Assembly: GCF_004339565.1 (NCBI RefSeq) | Contig: NZ_SMFZ01000001.1 | Span: 1,364,001-1,428,000 of the forward strand | Direction: 5' to 3' | Length of the DNA stretch: 64,000 nt | Source: Pseudonocardia endophytica | Lineage (GTDB): Bacteria > Actinomycetota > Actinomycetes > Mycobacteriales > Pseudonocardiaceae | Shown: positions 10,084 through 19,589 of the stretch, in pieces | Numbering within the stretch: the first letter of the stretch is position 1 | How the letters are laid out: each line of letters begins with the position of its first letter | Program-made: the position numbers and the translations under genes | The notes under the pieces: generated by a model | The model's input: only the letters and a program-made list of their open reading frames with translations | Database searches by the model: none | What the model was told of the DNA's origin: nothing

Positions 10084-11006
10084 ACCGCGGGGACGATCAG
10101 GCCGAGCACCGCCCAGGCCACGAACGCGGCCGGGAGCAGGGAGTCCATCCGGTCCATCAGGCCGCCGTGACCGGGCAGCGTGGTGCCCATGTCCTTGATC
10201 CCGAGGTCACGCTTCACCAGGGACTCGACGAGGTCACCGGCGGTGGCCGTGCAGACCATCAGCGCACCGAGGAGCGCGCCGAGGAACCACGGCGTCGCCA
10301 GCATCAGCTCGGTGCAGAGCGCCCCGGCGGCCATGCCGGCCACCATCGAGCCGGAGAAGCCCTCCCACGACTTCTTCGGGCTGATCTTCGGCGCCATCGG
10401 GTGCCGGCCGGCGACCACGCCTGCCGCGTACCCGCCGACGTCCGAGGCGACCACGCAGATCATGAACGTCAGGATCCGCCCGACGCCGTCCGGCTCCAGC
10501 GTCATCAGCACCGCGAAGCCGACCAGCAACGGGACGTACGCGGCCACGAACAACGACGAGCCGATGTCCCGGACGAAGTTCGCGGCGCCCCCGCGCATCC
10601 GCCACAACAGGCTGGCCAGCACCGTCGCGGCGAACGAGATCGCCATGCCGCGCAACCCGAACGGCCACGCCAGCCACACGATCGCCTGCCCGCCGACGAG
10701 CAGGACCGGCAGCGTGACCCGGATGTCCGCGCCGCGGCGCAGAGCGCCCGCAAGCTCCCAGGTCGCGACGGCCGTACAGACCGCGAGCACCCCGACGAAC
10801 GCCTCGCGGACCAGCAGCAGGCTGGTCAGGATGACCGCGCCGAGACCGAGCCCGACGGCGATCGCGGCGACGAGATTGCGACCGAGCCGGGCCCGCTTCG
10901 AACCCGTGACGGCCTTCCCCGACGCCGTGGCCGGCACCCCGGGTGGCCCCGCGCCCGGGAGGTCCGAGGTCACGGGGACGGCAGCGGCGTCGTGGGAGGA
11001 GGTCAC
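10080..11006 (-). CDS. cdsA: Phosphatidate cytidylyltransferase (CDP-diacylglycerol synthase)
   Basis: This 308-residue membrane enzyme makes CDP-diacylglycerol from phosphatidic acid and CTP, the precursor of all bacterial phospholipids. The C-terminal family signature is complete: KRDLGIKDMGTTLPGHGG followed by DRMDS. The upstream SPKKSWEGF segment is also typical. About eight hydrophobic spans are present. GTG 11006 (VTSSHDAAAV) lies four bases after the frr stop; the longer open frame runs back into frr and is not real. The frr-cdsA order is conserved in actinobacteria. Confidence 0.93.
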   Translation of the reverse strand: MTSSHDAAAVPVTSDLPGAGPPGVPATASGKAVTGSKRARLGRNLVAAIAVGLGLGAVILTSLLLVREAFVGVLAVCTAVATWELAGALRRGADIRVTLPVLLVGGQAIVWLAWPFGLRGMAISFAATVLASLLWRMRGGAANFVRDIGSSLFVAAYVPLLVGFAVLMTLEPDGVGRILTFMICVVASDVGGYAAGVVAGRHPMAPKISPKKSWEGFSGSMVAGMAAGALCTELMLATPWFLGALLGALMVCTATAGDLVESLVKRDLGIKDMGTTLPGHGGLMDRMDSLLPAAFVAWAVLGLIVPAV

Positions 11007-11010
11007 GTGG

Positions 11011-11568
11011 TCAGACCTCGAGGAGTTCGGTTTCCTTGTTCTTGACCAGCTCGTCGATCTGCGCGACGTACCGGTCCACGGCCTGCTGCAGCTCCTTCTC
11101 GGCCCGCACGACCTCGTCCTCGCCCGCCTCGCCGTCGCGCTGGATCCGGTGCAGCTCGTCCATCGCCTTGCGGCGCAGGCCCCGCAGCACGACCCGGGCG
11201 TCCTCACCCTTGCCGCGCGCGACCTTGACCATCTCCTTGCGGCGCTCCTCGGAGAGCTGCGGGATGATCACCCGGATGATCTGCCCGTCGTTCGACGGGT
11301 TCACGCCCAGGTCCGAGTTGGCGATCGCCTTCTCCATCTCCTTGAGCTGGGAGGCGTCGTAGGGCTTGATCACCGCCATCCGGGCCTCCGGGATGCTCAC
11401 GGAGGCCAGCTGGTTCAGCGGTGTCGGTGTGTCGTAGTAGTCGACGACGACCCGGGAGAACATCGAGGGGGTGGCGCGCCCGGTCCGGACGGACGTCAGG
11501 TCGTCCTTCGCGACCGCGACGGCCTTCTCCATCTTCTCCTCGGCGTCGAAGAGGGTTTCCTCGATCAC
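11011..11568 (-). CDS. frr: Ribosome recycling factor
   Basis: This 185-residue protein has the normal family length. It splits post-termination ribosomes together with EF-G. Diagnostic blocks are [20 protein letters not shown] at the N-terminus, [17 protein letters not shown], and the C-terminal [20 protein letters not shown]. In most actinobacteria pyrH lies directly upstream; here tsf does. Confidence 0.97.
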   Translation of the reverse strand: MIEETLFDAEEKMEKAVAVAKDDLTSVRTGRATPSMFSRVVVDYYDTPTPLNQLASVSIPEARMAVIKPYDASQLKEMEKAIANSDLGVNPSNDGQIIRVIIPQLSEERRKEMVKVARGKGEDARVVLRGLRRKAMDELHRIQRDGEAGEDEVVRAEKELQQAVDRYVAQIDELVKNKETELLEV

Positions 11569-11633
11569 GGTTGCTCCCAGGTCCGGATACTGCGTAGCGC
11601 CTGTCGGAACGATCCTCTCACCTCCGGCGACGC

Positions 11634-11660
11634 GGCGGGGTTCCGCCCGGGAACCCCGCC
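11634..11660 (-). terminator. Hairpin between tsf and frr
   Basis: GGCGGGGTTCC (11634-11644) pairs perfectly with GGAACCCCGCC (11650-11660) around a five-base loop. It lies 20 bases after the tsf stop, in the place where pyrH would be expected. No strong T-run follows. It may terminate or attenuate the rpsB-tsf transcript before frr. Confidence 0.65.
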
Positions 11661-11680
11661 ACGCCGCACGGGTGCGCAGG

Positions 11681-12496
11681 TCAGTTCTGACCGACCTCGA
11701 ACCGCACGAAGTCGTTCACGGTCAGGCCCGCCTCGTCGGCGAGGTTCTTGACCGTCTTCTTCGGGTCCTGGACGGACGCCTGCTCGAGCAGGACGACGTC
11801 CTTGTAGAACCCGTTGACCCGGCCCTCGACGATCCGCGGCAGGACCTGCTCCGGCTTGCCCTCCTCGCGGGCGGTCGCCTCGGCGATCTTCTTCTCGTTG
11901 TCGATCACGTCGCTCGGGACCTGGTCGCGCGTCGTGTACTGCGGCCGGAGCGCGGCCACGTGCATCGCGACGCCACGGGCGGCCTCGTCGTCGGAGCCGT
12001 CGTAGGACACGACGACGCCGATCGCGGGCGGCAGGTCGGTGGCCCGCTTGTGCAGGTAGACCGCGACCGGCCCGTCGACATGGATGAAGCGCTTGAGCTC
12101 GAGCTTCTCGCCGATGCGGGCGGACAGCGCCTGGACGGAGTCCTCGACGGTGCCGTCCTCGAGCTTGGCGCTGCGCAGCCCGTCTAGGTCGGCGGGCTTC
12201 TGGTCGACCGCGACCTGCAGGATCTGGTCGGCGAGCGCGATGAAGTCGTCGGACTTGGCGACGAAGTCGGTCTCGCAGTCCAGCTCCACCATCGTGCCGC
12301 CGGACGCGACGACCAGGCCGTTGGAGGTGGCCCGCTCGGCGCGCTTGCCGACGTCCTTCGCACCCTTGATGCGCAGGAGCTCGACGGCCTTGTCCATGTC
12401 GCCCTCGGACTCTTCGAGGGCCTTCTTGCAGTCCATCATCCCGGAGCCGGTCAGCTCACGGAGCCGCTTCACGTCGGCGGCGGTGTAGTTCGCCAT
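11681..12496 (-). CDS. tsf: Translation elongation factor Ts
   Basis: EF-Ts (271 residues) recycles EF-Tu from GDP to GTP. The N-terminal UBA-like segment [20 protein letters not shown] and the core [10 protein letters not shown] are diagnostic. The C-terminal [10 protein letters not shown] is also typical. ATG 12496 is the conserved start; the longer open frame before it is Pro/Arg-rich shadow sequence. It follows rpsB by 25 bases, as in most bacteria. Confidence 0.97.
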   Translation of the reverse strand: MANYTAADVKRLRELTGSGMMDCKKALEESEGDMDKAVELLRIKGAKDVGKRAERATSNGLVVASGGTMVELDCETDFVAKSDDFIALADQILQVAVDQKPADLDGLRSAKLEDGTVEDSVQALSARIGEKLELKRFIHVDGPVAVYLHKRATDLPPAIGVVVSYDGSDDEAARGVAMHVAALRPQYTTRDQVPSDVIDNEKKIAEATAREEGKPEQVLPRIVEGRVNGFYKDVVLLEQASVQDPKKTVKNLADEAGLTVNDFVRFEVGQN

Positions 12497-12521
12497 CGTC
12501 TCTTCCTCGTGGAGGGTGGCT

Positions 12522-13418
12522 TCAGCTGGTCTGCTGGGTGCCGTTGCTCGTGCTGGCCGGGGCGGCCGCGGCGGCGGCGTTCGGCGCGGCGGCGTCGGCA
12601 CCGGCCGAGGACAGGCTCGCGCCGTCCGAGCCGACCTCGGCACCGCCGGTCACGAGCTCCTGCTCCCACTCCGGCATCGGCTCGTCGGCGGCGCCGCCCG
12701 AGGCGGCACCGTCACCCTCGCCGCGACGCCCGGAGCGCGCGACCAGACCGTCGGCCGCCGCCTTGGCGATGACCTTGGTCAGCAGCGCGGCGGAACGGAT
12801 CGCGTCGTCGTTGCCGGGGATCGGGAAGTCGACCTCGTCCGGGTCGCAGTTGGTGTCCAGGATCGACACGACCGGGATGCCCAGCTTGCGGGCCTCTCCG
12901 ACGGCGATGTGCTCCTTCTTGGTGTCCACGATCCACACCGCGCTGGGCACCTTGGACATGTCGCGAATACCGCCGAGGGTCTTCTCGAGCTTGTCCTTCT
13001 CACGGGTGAGCATGAGGATCTCCTTCTTGGTGCGACCCTCGAAGCCCCCCGTCTGCTCCATCGACTCCAGCTCCTTGAGGCGCTGCAGCCGCTTGTGCAC
13101 GGTCTGGAAGTTCGTGAGCATGCCGCCCAGCCAGCGCTGGTTCACGTACGGCATGTTGACCCGGCCCGCCTCGTCGGCGATGACCTCCTGGGCCTGCTTC
13201 TTCGTCCCGACGAACATGATCGTCCCGCCGTGCGCGACGGTCTCGCGGACGAACTCGTAGGCGCGGTCGATGTACGACAGCGTCTGCTGCAGGTCGATGA
13301 TGTAGATGCCGTTGCGCTCGGTCAGGATGTAGCGCTTCATCTTCGGGTTCCACCGACGGGTCTGGTGCCCGAAGTGCACGCCGCTGTCGAGCAGCTGCTT
13401 CATGGTGACGACGGCCAT
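12522..13418 (-). CDS. rpsB: 30S ribosomal protein S2
   Basis: S2, here 298 residues. Family blocks: [50 protein letters not shown] and the C-terminal [24 protein letters not shown] (shown in parts). The last 70 residues form an Ala/Gly/Ser-rich tail after [11 protein letters not shown], an extension seen in other high-GC actinobacterial S2 proteins. ATG 13418 begins [10 protein letters not shown], the conserved actinobacterial start. Confidence 0.97.
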   Translation of the reverse strand: MAVVTMKQLLDSGVHFGHQTRRWNPKMKRYILTERNGIYIIDLQQTLSYIDRAYEFVRETVAHGGTIMFVGTKKQAQEVIADEAGRVNMPYVNQRWLGGMLTNFQTVHKRLQRLKELESMEQTGGFEGRTKKEILMLTREKDKLEKTLGGIRDMSKVPSAVWIVDTKKEHIAVGEARKLGIPVVSILDTNCDPDEVDFPIPGNDDAIRSAALLTKVIAKAAADGLVARSGRRGEGDGAASGGAADEPMPEWEQELVTGGAEVGSDGASLSSAGADAAAPNAAAAAAPASTSNGTQQTS

Positions 13419-13752
13419 GGCCGATGCGCACCTCTCGATCGGGCGGCCCGCAGTGGGGCCGCGATGCGGTTGCCGCAGGTCCGCCGCTGGTCGGCGGCCC
13501 GCCCTGGCGCCCGCGGCGGTGCCGGACCTGTTGTCACACAGGACCGCCCGGCCGCCGCCCCCGACGATGCGGGTGTGCGAGCGCGCGAAGTCACCGCGAC
13601 GGATCGCGGTGCGATGACCACTATACGCGGCGCGTCCTGCGGCTTCCCCGGCGGCGTCCGGTCGGGGGAACGGTTGTCCACAACCCGCGTCCGGCATCCA
13701 CCGCCGGGACGTTCGCGACGGCGCCGGGGCGTTTCGGCCGCACGCTCACGGT
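13419..13752. promoter_or_regulatory. Divergent intergenic region with a probable rpsB promoter and leader
   Basis: This 334-base gap separates rpsB (minus) from the M23 gene (plus). A -10-like TATAGT is readable on the minus strand at 13625-13620, about 200 bases before rpsB, so rpsB may have a long leader, in line with autoregulated S2 operons elsewhere. I could not see a convincing -35 or a defined leader fold. Confidence 0.4.
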
Positions 13753-14379
13753 GTGCCCGACACCGCCGTGACCTCGCCGAACCGCACGTCCCGCCTGCGG
13801 ACGGTCCTGCGTGTCGTGGCGGTCGCGACCGCACTGGTCGTCACGGTACTGGCCGCGACGCCGCCCGAGGGGTTCGCACAGCCTCCCGGCGCCGACCCAC
13901 CGCCCGGATCGGCCGTCTCTCCCCCGGTCCGGCCGCCGGGCGCGGGCGTGCGGGCACCCGGCGCGGACTACGCCTGGCCGATGGTCCCGACGCCGGACGT
14001 GGCGCAGCCGTTCCGTGCCCCGTCGTTCCGGTTCGGTCGCGGGCACCGCGGCGCCGACCTGGCCGGGGCGGCCGGACAGGCGGTTCTCGCGGCGCGGGAG
14101 GGGACGGTCGTGTTCGCCGGACGGGTCGCCGGACGGCCGGTCGTGTCCGTCGACCACCCGGACGGCCTGCGCACGACGTACGAGCCGGTCGTCGCGACCG
14201 TGAAGCCCGGGGACCGGCCGGCCGTGGGCGACCCGCTCGGCGTGCTCGTCGCCGGCCATGCCGGCTGCGCCGTCGCGTGCCTGCACTGGGGTGTCCGACG
14301 CGGGAAGGTCGACTACCTGGACCCGCTGGTCCTGGTCCGTCCGCCCCGCCTGCGGCTCCTGCCATGGGACGGCGCGTGA
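13753..14379 (+). CDS. Secreted M23-family (LytM-like) peptidase domain protein
   Basis: A 208-residue protein: a signal-anchor (VLRVVAVATALVVTVLAAT), a Pro-rich linker, then an M23 domain. The first zinc motif is intact (RGHRGADLAG, HxxxD). The second is CLHWGVRRG: the His that binds zinc is there, but the preceding catalytic His of HxH is Cys. This variant recurs in actinobacterial homologues as I remember them, so enzyme activity is uncertain. It may regulate cell-wall hydrolysis instead. GTG 13753 is the start. A gene of this type lies beside rpsB in streptomycetes, so this is old synteny. Confidence 0.82.
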   Translation: MPDTAVTSPNRTSRLRTVLRVVAVATALVVTVLAATPPEGFAQPPGADPPPGSAVSPPVRPPGAGVRAPGADYAWPMVPTPDVAQPFRAPSFRFGRGHRGADLAGAAGQAVLAAREGTVVFAGRVAGRPVVSVDHPDGLRTTYEPVVATVKPGDRPAVGDPLGVLVAGHAGCAVACLHWGVRRGKVDYLDPLVLVRPPRLRLLPWDGA

Positions 14380-14389
14380 GAGCCCGTCG

Positions 14390-15418
14390 TCACCCGGCGA
14401 GCGTCGCCTCCAGCCGTCCCCGCAGGCGGGACACCATCCGGCCGTGCAGCTGGCAGACCCGCGACTCGGTCACCCCGAGCAGCCCCCCGATCTCGGCGAG
14501 GGTCCGGTTCTCCAGGTAGTACATCCGCAGCACGAGCCGGTCCCGCTCGCCGAGCTGGGCGATCGCGGCGCACAGCTCCCGGCTCGTCTCCCGGCGGGCC
14601 GCGACCACCACCGGGTCCGGCACCGACTCGTCGACGATCAGGTCCGCGACGCCGAGCCCGGTGCCCGCCGTCTGGTCGAACACCTCGGCGCTCACCACGT
14701 GCACCGGCCGGACCGCGTGCCGCAGCTCCCGCAGGCCGACCCGCAGCTCGGCGGCCAGCTCGCGGTCGGTGGGCGCGCGGCCGGTCCGTAGCGCGACCGC
14801 CTCCCGCGCCCGCTCGATCTCCCGGCTGCGCGCGCGGATCGAGCGGGGCACCCAGTCCTGCGCCCGCAGCTCGTCGAGCATCGCGCCGCGCACGCGCTGT
14901 GCGGCGTACCCGTCGAAGCGCACCGCGCGCAGGGGGTCGAAGCGGTCGACCGCCTCCATCAGACCGAACGTCCCGGACTGCACGAGATCGGCCAGCTCGA
15001 CCGACGCGGGCAGCCGTACCGCCAGCTTCGCCGCGACGCCCTGGACGAGCGAGCCGTAGTGCTCGACGAGCCGTCGTCGCGTCCCGCCGCCCTGCCCGAC
15101 CAGGTGGGCGCTCCACAGCGGAGCGGCGTCCTCGCCGACGACCTCGATCAGGTGACCCTCGTCGATCCCGGGCGTGTCGCGCGCCCCGCCCTCGACGAGG
15201 ACCATCCGCCGCGGCCGGGCGGACCGCTCCGCGGGGACCGGCTCGCCGGCTGCGGACGAGTCGGCGGCCGCGTGCACCGAGGCGGCGGCCATCGCCATGC
15301 CACACACCGCAGGCGCGTCCCGGGACTGCTCCAGTGCGGCTGCCAGGGCCGTCGGGAACGAACGGTGCTGGCCGGAGCGGGAGGCGGGGGCCTCACGCCC
15401 GGGGGTGGGCCTGATCAT
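14390..15418 (-). CDS. WhiG/FliA-type RNA polymerase sigma factor
   Basis: This is a 342-residue sigma-70-family protein. Region 2 reads [22 protein letters not shown] followed by [19 protein letters not shown], which is the FliA/WhiG form. Region 3 follows from [12 protein letters not shown]. Region 4 ends in [21 protein letters not shown]. Compared with Streptomyces WhiG it has about 100 extra, poorly ordered N-terminal residues, and region 2 to 4 sequence is divergent. The first ATG overlaps the end of xerC by 26 bases; internal starts at MAMAAAS or MVLVEGG are possible. Its position beside xerC/dprA and rpsB matches whiG in streptomycetes. Confidence 0.82.
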   Translation of the reverse strand: MIRPTPGREAPASRSGQHRSFPTALAAALEQSRDAPAVCGMAMAAASVHAAADSSAAGEPVPAERSARPRRMVLVEGGARDTPGIDEGHLIEVVGEDAAPLWSAHLVGQGGGTRRRLVEHYGSLVQGVAAKLAVRLPASVELADLVQSGTFGLMEAVDRFDPLRAVRFDGYAAQRVRGAMLDELRAQDWVPRSIRARSREIERAREAVALRTGRAPTDRELAAELRVGLRELRHAVRPVHVVSAEVFDQTAGTGLGVADLIVDESVPDPVVVAARRETSRELCAAIAQLGERDRLVLRMYYLENRTLAEIGGLLGVTESRVCQLHGRMVSRLRGRLEATLAG

Positions 15419-16313
15419 GAACCACCTTCAGCCGGTCGACGGTCACGTGCGTGTAGAGCTGTGTCGTTGACAGCGTAGCGTGACCGAGTAACTCCTGTAC
15501 GTAACGGAGGTCGGCCCCGCCCTCGAGGAGGTGGGTGGCGGCGGCGTGCCGCAGGCCGTGCGGCCCGGTGTCCGGGACGCCGGGAATCGCTTGCACGGCA
15601 CGGTGAACGACGGAACGGGCGACACGGGGGTCCAGCCGCCCGCCACGCACCCCGAGGAGCAGCGCCGGCGGCGACGCCGCGGTGACCAGGCCGGGACGGC
15701 CGCGCTCCAGCCAGCGTCGCAGCGCACCGGCCGCCGGGACACCGAACACGACCGTCCGCTCCCGGCCGCCCTTGCCGAGCACGCGCAGCGTACGGCGGCT
15801 CTCGTCCACGTCGTCGACGTCCAGGCCGCACAGCTCGGCGACCCGGACGCCCGTCGCGTAGAGGAGCTCGAGCACCGCCAGATCCCGCAGCGCCTCCGGC
15901 TCGCCCTCGGCCGCACCGGATCCCGCCGCCTCCAGCACGGCGCCCGCCTGCGCGGCGTCCATCACGTCCGGCAGCACCGTGCCGGCCTTCGGGGAGCCCA
16001 GCCGCGCGGCCGGGTCGGTCTCCAGCAGCCCGGTCCGCACGGCCCACGCCGTGAACGTCCGCACGGCGGCGGCGCGGCGGGCCAGCGTCGCCCGGCTCGC
16101 GCCGGCCTCACGGGTGTCGGCCAGCCGGGTCCGCAGGTGGCCGAGATCCACATCGGACAGCCGGGCGGGCCCGCGCAGCACGTCGGTCAGGTCCGAGCGG
16201 TAGGCACGCACGGTGTGCCGCGACCGGCCCCGTTCGCGCTCCAGGTGCGCGGCGAAACCGTCGATCGCCTCGGCGATGTCCGCCGGCAGGTCGGCGTCCC
16301 CGGTGCGCGTCAT
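15393..16313 (-). CDS. xerC: Tyrosine recombinase XerC (chromosome dimer resolution)
   Basis: These 306 residues comprise an N-terminal SAM-like DNA-binding domain ([20 protein letters not shown]) and a C-terminal catalytic domain. Catalytic residues are visible: Arg in [12 protein letters not shown], HxxR in [15 protein letters not shown], His in LGHATLST and the nucleophilic Tyr in TQLYTHV. ATG 16313 gives MTRTGDADL. It is 31 bases downstream of dprA, the conserved order, so it belongs to the host and is not the integrase of the nearby element. Confidence 0.93.
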   Translation of the reverse strand: MTRTGDADLPADIAEAIDGFAAHLERERGRSRHTVRAYRSDLTDVLRGPARLSDVDLGHLRTRLADTREAGASRATLARRAAAVRTFTAWAVRTGLLETDPAARLGSPKAGTVLPDVMDAAQAGAVLEAAGSGAAEGEPEALRDLAVLELLYATGVRVAELCGLDVDDVDESRRTLRVLGKGGRERTVVFGVPAAGALRRWLERGRPGLVTAASPPALLLGVRGGRLDPRVARSVVHRAVQAIPGVPDTGPHGLRHAAATHLLEGGADLRYVQELLGHATLSTTQLYTHVTVDRLKVVHDQAHPRA

Positions 16314-16344
16314 CCCCGAACGGTGCGGCCGGACCGGACGGTGG

Positions 16345-17523
16345 TCAAGCATCGCGACGACGTGTCGGGCCCGGTCGTTGCCAGAGCCCGTGGTGGAACT
16401 CGGCCAGCCCGCGGCGCTCCAGCTCGGTCAGCGCGCTCCGGACGACGTCCGCCACCTGCCCGGACTCCTCGGTGAGCCGCTCCACCGACCACGCCGCCCG
16501 TGCGGGGAGGGCGCCGTGCACCGCCAGTGCCGCCGGGGTCAGGTCGTCCGTCGGCCGCCGCGGGCGACTCGGCTCGACGGCGAGGTCGATGCCGAGCCGC
16601 CCGACCGTCTCCAGCACGTGGTCGGGACGGCCGACCAGCTCCGCGCCATGGCGGATCAGCTCGTGGCTCCCGACCGACATCGCCGAGGTGATCGGGCCCG
16701 GGACGGCCATCACCGGACGTCCGAGTGCCCCGGCGTCGGACGCGGTGCGCTGCGATCCGCTCCGGGCACCCGCCTCGACCACGACGCAGCCGCTCCCGAT
16801 CGCGGCCAGCAGCCGGTTGCGCACGAGGAACCGGTGCCGGGCGGGCACCGCGCCGGGTGGGTACTCGCTCACCACCAGCGCGGACGCCGCGATCCGTTCC
16901 AGCAGGGACGTGTGCGCCACCGGGTAGGGCCGGTCGACCCCGCACGCCAGGACGGCGAGGGTGGGGCCGCCCGCGGCCAGCGCACCGCGGTGTGCGGCCG
17001 CGTCGATGCCGAACGCCGCACCGGACACGACGGTCACGCCCGCCGCACCCAGCGCAGACCCCAGCTCGACGGCGGCGTGCGTCCCGTAACCGCTGGCGGC
17101 CCGTGAGCCGACGACCGCGACCGCGCGCTCGGCGAGCGCGGCAAGGCTGCCGGGGCCCCGCACCCAGAGCGCCAGGGGCGGCGCGAGGTCGGGGTGGTCG
17201 GCGGCCTCGAACGCCCCGAACGTCCAGGTCGGCCAGTCGGCGTCCTCGGGGACCAGCAGCCGCGCACCGACGCTCCGGGCGGCGTCGAGGTCGGCGTCCA
17301 CGTGGTCGTACCCGCGGCGGGCGTGCACCTTCTCCCCCACCCCGCGGGGCACCTCCCCCCGGCGGATCAGCTCGGCGGCCTCGACGGGGCCGTACTGCTC
17401 GACGAACCGGACCACCTCCCACGACGGGGGCTCCACCACCCGCAGCAGGTACGCCCTGGCCCGCCGGACCGCCTCCGGCACGACGGCGTGCGCCCCGGTC
17501 CCGGGCGTCGTCACGGTGCTCAC
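16345..17523 (-). CDS. dprA: Chromosomal DNA-processing protein A (DprA/Smf)
   Basis: This 392-residue protein loads RecA on single-stranded DNA during natural transformation in other bacteria. The Rossmann-type core is intact: [58 protein letters not shown] and [12 protein letters not shown]-terminal winged-helix-like domain follows (about 320-390). GTG 17523 overlaps the yifB stop as GTGA, so dprA was translated after yifB. The integrated element now separates dprA from the bulk of that operon, so its expression may have changed. Confidence 0.93.
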   Translation of the reverse strand: MSTVTTPGTGAHAVVPEAVRRARAYLLRVVEPPSWEVVRFVEQYGPVEAAELIRRGEVPRGVGEKVHARRGYDHVDADLDAARSVGARLLVPEDADWPTWTFGAFEAADHPDLAPPLALWVRGPGSLAALAERAVAVVGSRAASGYGTHAAVELGSALGAAGVTVVSGAAFGIDAAAHRGALAAGGPTLAVLACGVDRPYPVAHTSLLERIAASALVVSEYPPGAVPARHRFLVRNRLLAAIGSGCVVVEAGARSGSQRTASDAGALGRPVMAVPGPITSAMSVGSHELIRHGAELVGRPDHVLETVGRLGIDLAVEPSRPRRPTDDLTPAALAVHGALPARAAWSVERLTEESGQVADVVRSALTELERRGLAEFHHGLWQRPGPTRRRDA

Positions 17524-17639
17524 GGCATCTCCCGCAGACGGAAGTAGAGGGCGCCGTCGACCGCCTCGCGGTCGGGCCGTGTGGCGCCGTCCAGGTCGGC
17601 AATCGTCCAGGCGACCCCGAAGGTCAAGCAATAGCGCAT
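17520..17639 (-). pseudogene. yifB: 3' remnant of yifB, stranded left of the element
   Basis: The minus strand encodes VAWTIADLDG followed by a tail ending YFRLREMP, which is the missing C-terminus of the YifB frame cut at 36374. Codons up to 17614 are host DNA. The preceding codons come from the element's left arm and happen to supply an in-frame ATG (17639), so a 39-residue peptide starting MRYCLTFG could still be translated into the GTGA overlap with dprA. The remnant cannot function as YifB. Confidence 0.9.
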
Positions 17640-17640
17640 G
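17590..17640. other. attL, left attachment site of the integrated element
   Basis: The element arm, CATGCGCTATTGCTTGACCT plus five bases on the minus strand (17640-17616), meets host yifB sequence at the two-base core GT (17615-17614). The outer ten bases CATGCGCTAT recur inverted at the other end (36348-36357). The arms are about 25 bases on each side of the core, the size usual for attP sites of large serine integrases. Confidence 0.88.
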
Positions 17641-17712
17641 ACTCGGCCGCGCCCCCGACGGCCGGACTGCACCCGGGCGCCGGGGACTTGATCAGCCCCA
17701 GGAGGCCGACCC

Positions 17713-17907
17713 GTGCCCGATCGTCCCGTACCCCGAAGCCGCCGGATCCGTCGCCCACGGCGCGAGCCGCAGACCTGGCCCCTCCCCCAGCGCCGCCGAC
17801 GGCGCGGATGCCGTCGCCTGCTCGCCGCGGTCGGCCTCGGCGCCGGAGCCGCGCTCCTCGTGTTCGCCGTCCTGCTCGCCGTCGCCCCGCTCATCGGGGG
17901 CGCCTGA
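17713..17907 (+). CDS. Small basic single-span membrane protein of the element
   Basis: The 64-residue product has an Arg/Pro-rich N-terminus (about 35 residues) and one membrane span, LLAAVGLGAGAALLVFAVLL, near the end. GTG 17713 has AGGAGG eight bases upstream. Its stop overlaps the start of the DUF2637 gene (TGATG), so the two are coupled. No family is recognised. Confidence 0.6.
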   Translation: MPDRPVPRSRRIRRPRREPQTWPLPQRRRRRGCRRLLAAVGLGAGAALLVFAVLLAVAPLIGGA

Positions 17908-18644
17908 TGGACGAGCGCACCACCGCGCGACCGGCACGGCCGACGACCCGCGACCGGCCCGACCCGCGCATCCGCCGGGCCGCGATCGCCCTGCTGCTCG
18001 TCGTCGCCGCCGGAGCGCTCGCCCTGTCGTTCACCGGCCTGACCCTGCTCGGCGCGCTTGCCGGGTTCGGTGTCCTCGCCCCCGTGTTCGCCGTCGTCGT
18101 CGACGCCGGAACCGGCGCCGCGTCCCTGTACTGGCTCACCGCGGCCCCCGGCACCCGCCGCGCCCGGTACGCCCGGCGGCTCGCCCTCGCACTGCTCGCG
18201 GTCAGCCTGGTCGGCAACGCCACCGCGCACGCGCTCGCCGCGGGCGGCCCACCCGTGCCCGGCCTGGCCGGGGCACTGGTCGTCGCGCTGCCCTGGTGGG
18301 CCGCCGGACTCGTCGGCGCGATCCCGCCCGGCACCCTCGCCGCATGTGTGCACCTGCTCGCCATGCAGGACGGCCCGACCACAGGAGACCCGGACGGCCG
18401 GGACGTCGTGGGCGCCGACGGCGGCCGCGCCGGACCGGGCGAGGGATCCGGCAGAACACCTGGCGAGCCGCCCGGTGACCTGGTGGTCCGCGCCGCCAGC
18501 CTGGTGGACGCCGGGCGGGCGGCCGGTGACCCGGTCGGCCGGACCCGCCTCGCCCGCGAGCTGGGCATCAGCGAGCACGCCGCCCGCGGGCTGCTCGACC
18601 AGGTCGCCGCCCGCGATGGCGACCAGGCAGGCGACGGCCGGTGA
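17907..18644 (+). CDS. DUF2637-family (SpdB-like) membrane protein
   Basis: In this 245-residue protein a basic N-terminus is followed by four hydrophobic spans between about residues 25 and 155 (AAIALLLVVAAGALALSFTG, LAPVFAVVVDAGTGAAS, LALALLAVSLVGNATAHALA, ALVVALPWWAAGLVGAIPPG). The PP-G-LAACVHLLAM end is typical of DUF2637 proteins, which accompany actinomycete conjugative elements and resemble Spd intermycelial-spread proteins. The C-terminal 50 residues (LARELGISEHAARGLLDQVA) look like a helix-turn-helix. No transfer ATPase is seen nearby, so its role here is open. Confidence 0.75.
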   Translation: MDERTTARPARPTTRDRPDPRIRRAAIALLLVVAAGALALSFTGLTLLGALAGFGVLAPVFAVVVDAGTGAASLYWLTAAPGTRRARYARRLALALLAVSLVGNATAHALAAGGPPVPGLAGALVVALPWWAAGLVGAIPPGTLAACVHLLAMQDGPTTGDPDGRDVVGADGGRAGPGEGSGRTPGEPPGDLVVRAASLVDAGRAAGDPVGRTRLARELGISEHAARGLLDQVAARDGDQAGDGR

Positions 18645-18991
18645 TCACCGCGCCGGACGATCGACCGGCCGCGGGCCGTGCGCCGGGCGATCGCTGGCGC
18701 GTGGCGCGGGCATGTGGCGCGCCCGCGACGTGGCATGACCTGCACAAATACGCAAGCGCGCCACCGATCCACCCGCGCACCAGGGCGATCCGCCCGAACG
18801 CGCTGTTCCGGGGATCTGGCGGTCGCCGCCAGGACGCCAGCCCCGGCGCGGGCACAGATGATCTCCCCGGGCGGCGCGCGGGCCGTCTGACCTGCGGTTT
18901 CCGAGAGTCGGGAAGGCGGCGCGGGCCCGGCGCGGCCGGTCCGCCGCCGAGCGGCGCGGCGACCAGCAGCAGCGACGACGAGACGAGGTGA
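18641..18991 (+). CDS. Possible small hypothetical protein between coupled genes
   Basis: A 116-residue frame starts GTG on the stop of the DUF2637 gene (GTGA) and stops on the GTG of the next gene (GTGA). That double coupling is the main support. The composition is Arg/Gly/Pro/Ala-rich with no motif, so it could be chance in GC-rich DNA. If it is not a gene, this 343-base stretch holds nothing I recognise. Confidence 0.35.
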   Translation: MITAPDDRPAAGRAPGDRWRVARACGAPATWHDLHKYASAPPIHPRTRAIRPNALFRGSGGRRQDASPGAGTDDLPGRRAGRLTCGFRESGRRRGPGAAGPPPSGAATSSSDDETR

Positions 18992-19362
18992 CCACCATGT
19001 CCGGCTGGTGGGTGGCGGTCGGCCTGGTGGCCGTCGCCGGACCCCTGGTGGCCCACCTGGCGGCCCGCCCGTGGGCGTGGTGCCGCCCCTGCAACGGCTG
19101 CGGCACCATCCGCGACACCTGGACCGGGCGGTGGGTCCAGCACTGCCGCCGCTGCAGCGGCTACGGCCAGGTCGAGAAGCCCGCCCGACGGGCCATCCGA
19201 GACCTCACCGGCGGCGTCCTGTTCCGGCACCCACCCGAACACCCCTACGAGGGCGTGCAGCTCTACGGGCGGGCGAACCTGCCGTTCTCCGGCGGCGGCC
19301 GACGGCCCCGCCGGAAACGCCCCACCGCCGCGAGGCGATCACCGGAGCAGGCGGGGAGGTGA
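18988..19362 (+). CDS. Membrane-anchored DnaJ-like zinc-finger protein
   Basis: One N-terminal span (WWVAVGLVAVAGPLVAHLAA) is followed by a CxxCxGxG-type zinc centre, CRPCNGCGTIRD and CRRCSGYGQVEK, the form found in DnaJ zinc fingers. The rest is a basic tail; total length is 124 residues. GTG 18988 overlaps the preceding frame; ATG 18997 is an alternative start. The next gene overlaps by GTGA. Similar span-plus-zinc-finger proteins accompany actinobacterial integrative elements; no function is known to me. Confidence 0.65.
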   Translation: MTTMSGWWVAVGLVAVAGPLVAHLAARPWAWCRPCNGCGTIRDTWTGRWVQHCRRCSGYGQVEKPARRAIRDLTGGVLFRHPPEHPYEGVQLYGRANLPFSGGGRRPRRKRPTAARRSPEQAGR

Positions 19363-19589
19363 GCGCGATGGACCCAGCGGAGGGGACATACGGGTGCCCG
19401 ATCGGGGCGGTGTGCTTCGCCTGTCGCGGCACCGAGGACCTGCGCCCGATCGTGGCTGCATCCCCGGCCGGAGACCTGTGCTGGACCGCCTGCGCGCGCT
19501 GCGCCCGCGGCGGAGTTGTACTGCGGCTGACCGGGTACGCGGCGCGCCGGATGATCCTGGAGCACCGCGAGCACGCGGCGCCGCTGTAG
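19359..19589 (+). CDS. Small cysteine-rich protein, unknown
   Basis: The frame encodes 76 residues from GTG 19359 (coupled by GTGA), or 73 from ATG 19368. Cysteines lie as CPIGAVCFAC and CWTACARCARGG, consistent with a treble-clef or ribbon zinc site. It ends the plus-strand leftward operon. The 218 bases that follow, up to the next gene, hold nothing I recognise. Confidence 0.5.
   Translation: MSAMDPAEGTYGCPIGAVCFACRGTEDLRPIVAASPAGDLCWTACARCARGGVVLRLTGYAARRMILEHREHAAPL

Noticed and set aside
13753..14379. M23 protein called inactive because HxH reads CLH
   Set aside because: I remember the same substitution in related actinobacterial proteins, so it is noted as uncertain activity rather than as a lesion.
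15393..16313. XerC as the integrase of the element
   Set aside because: It is the conserved host xerC next to dprA and whiG, outside the mapped ends; the element's integrase is the serine enzyme at 34879-36348.
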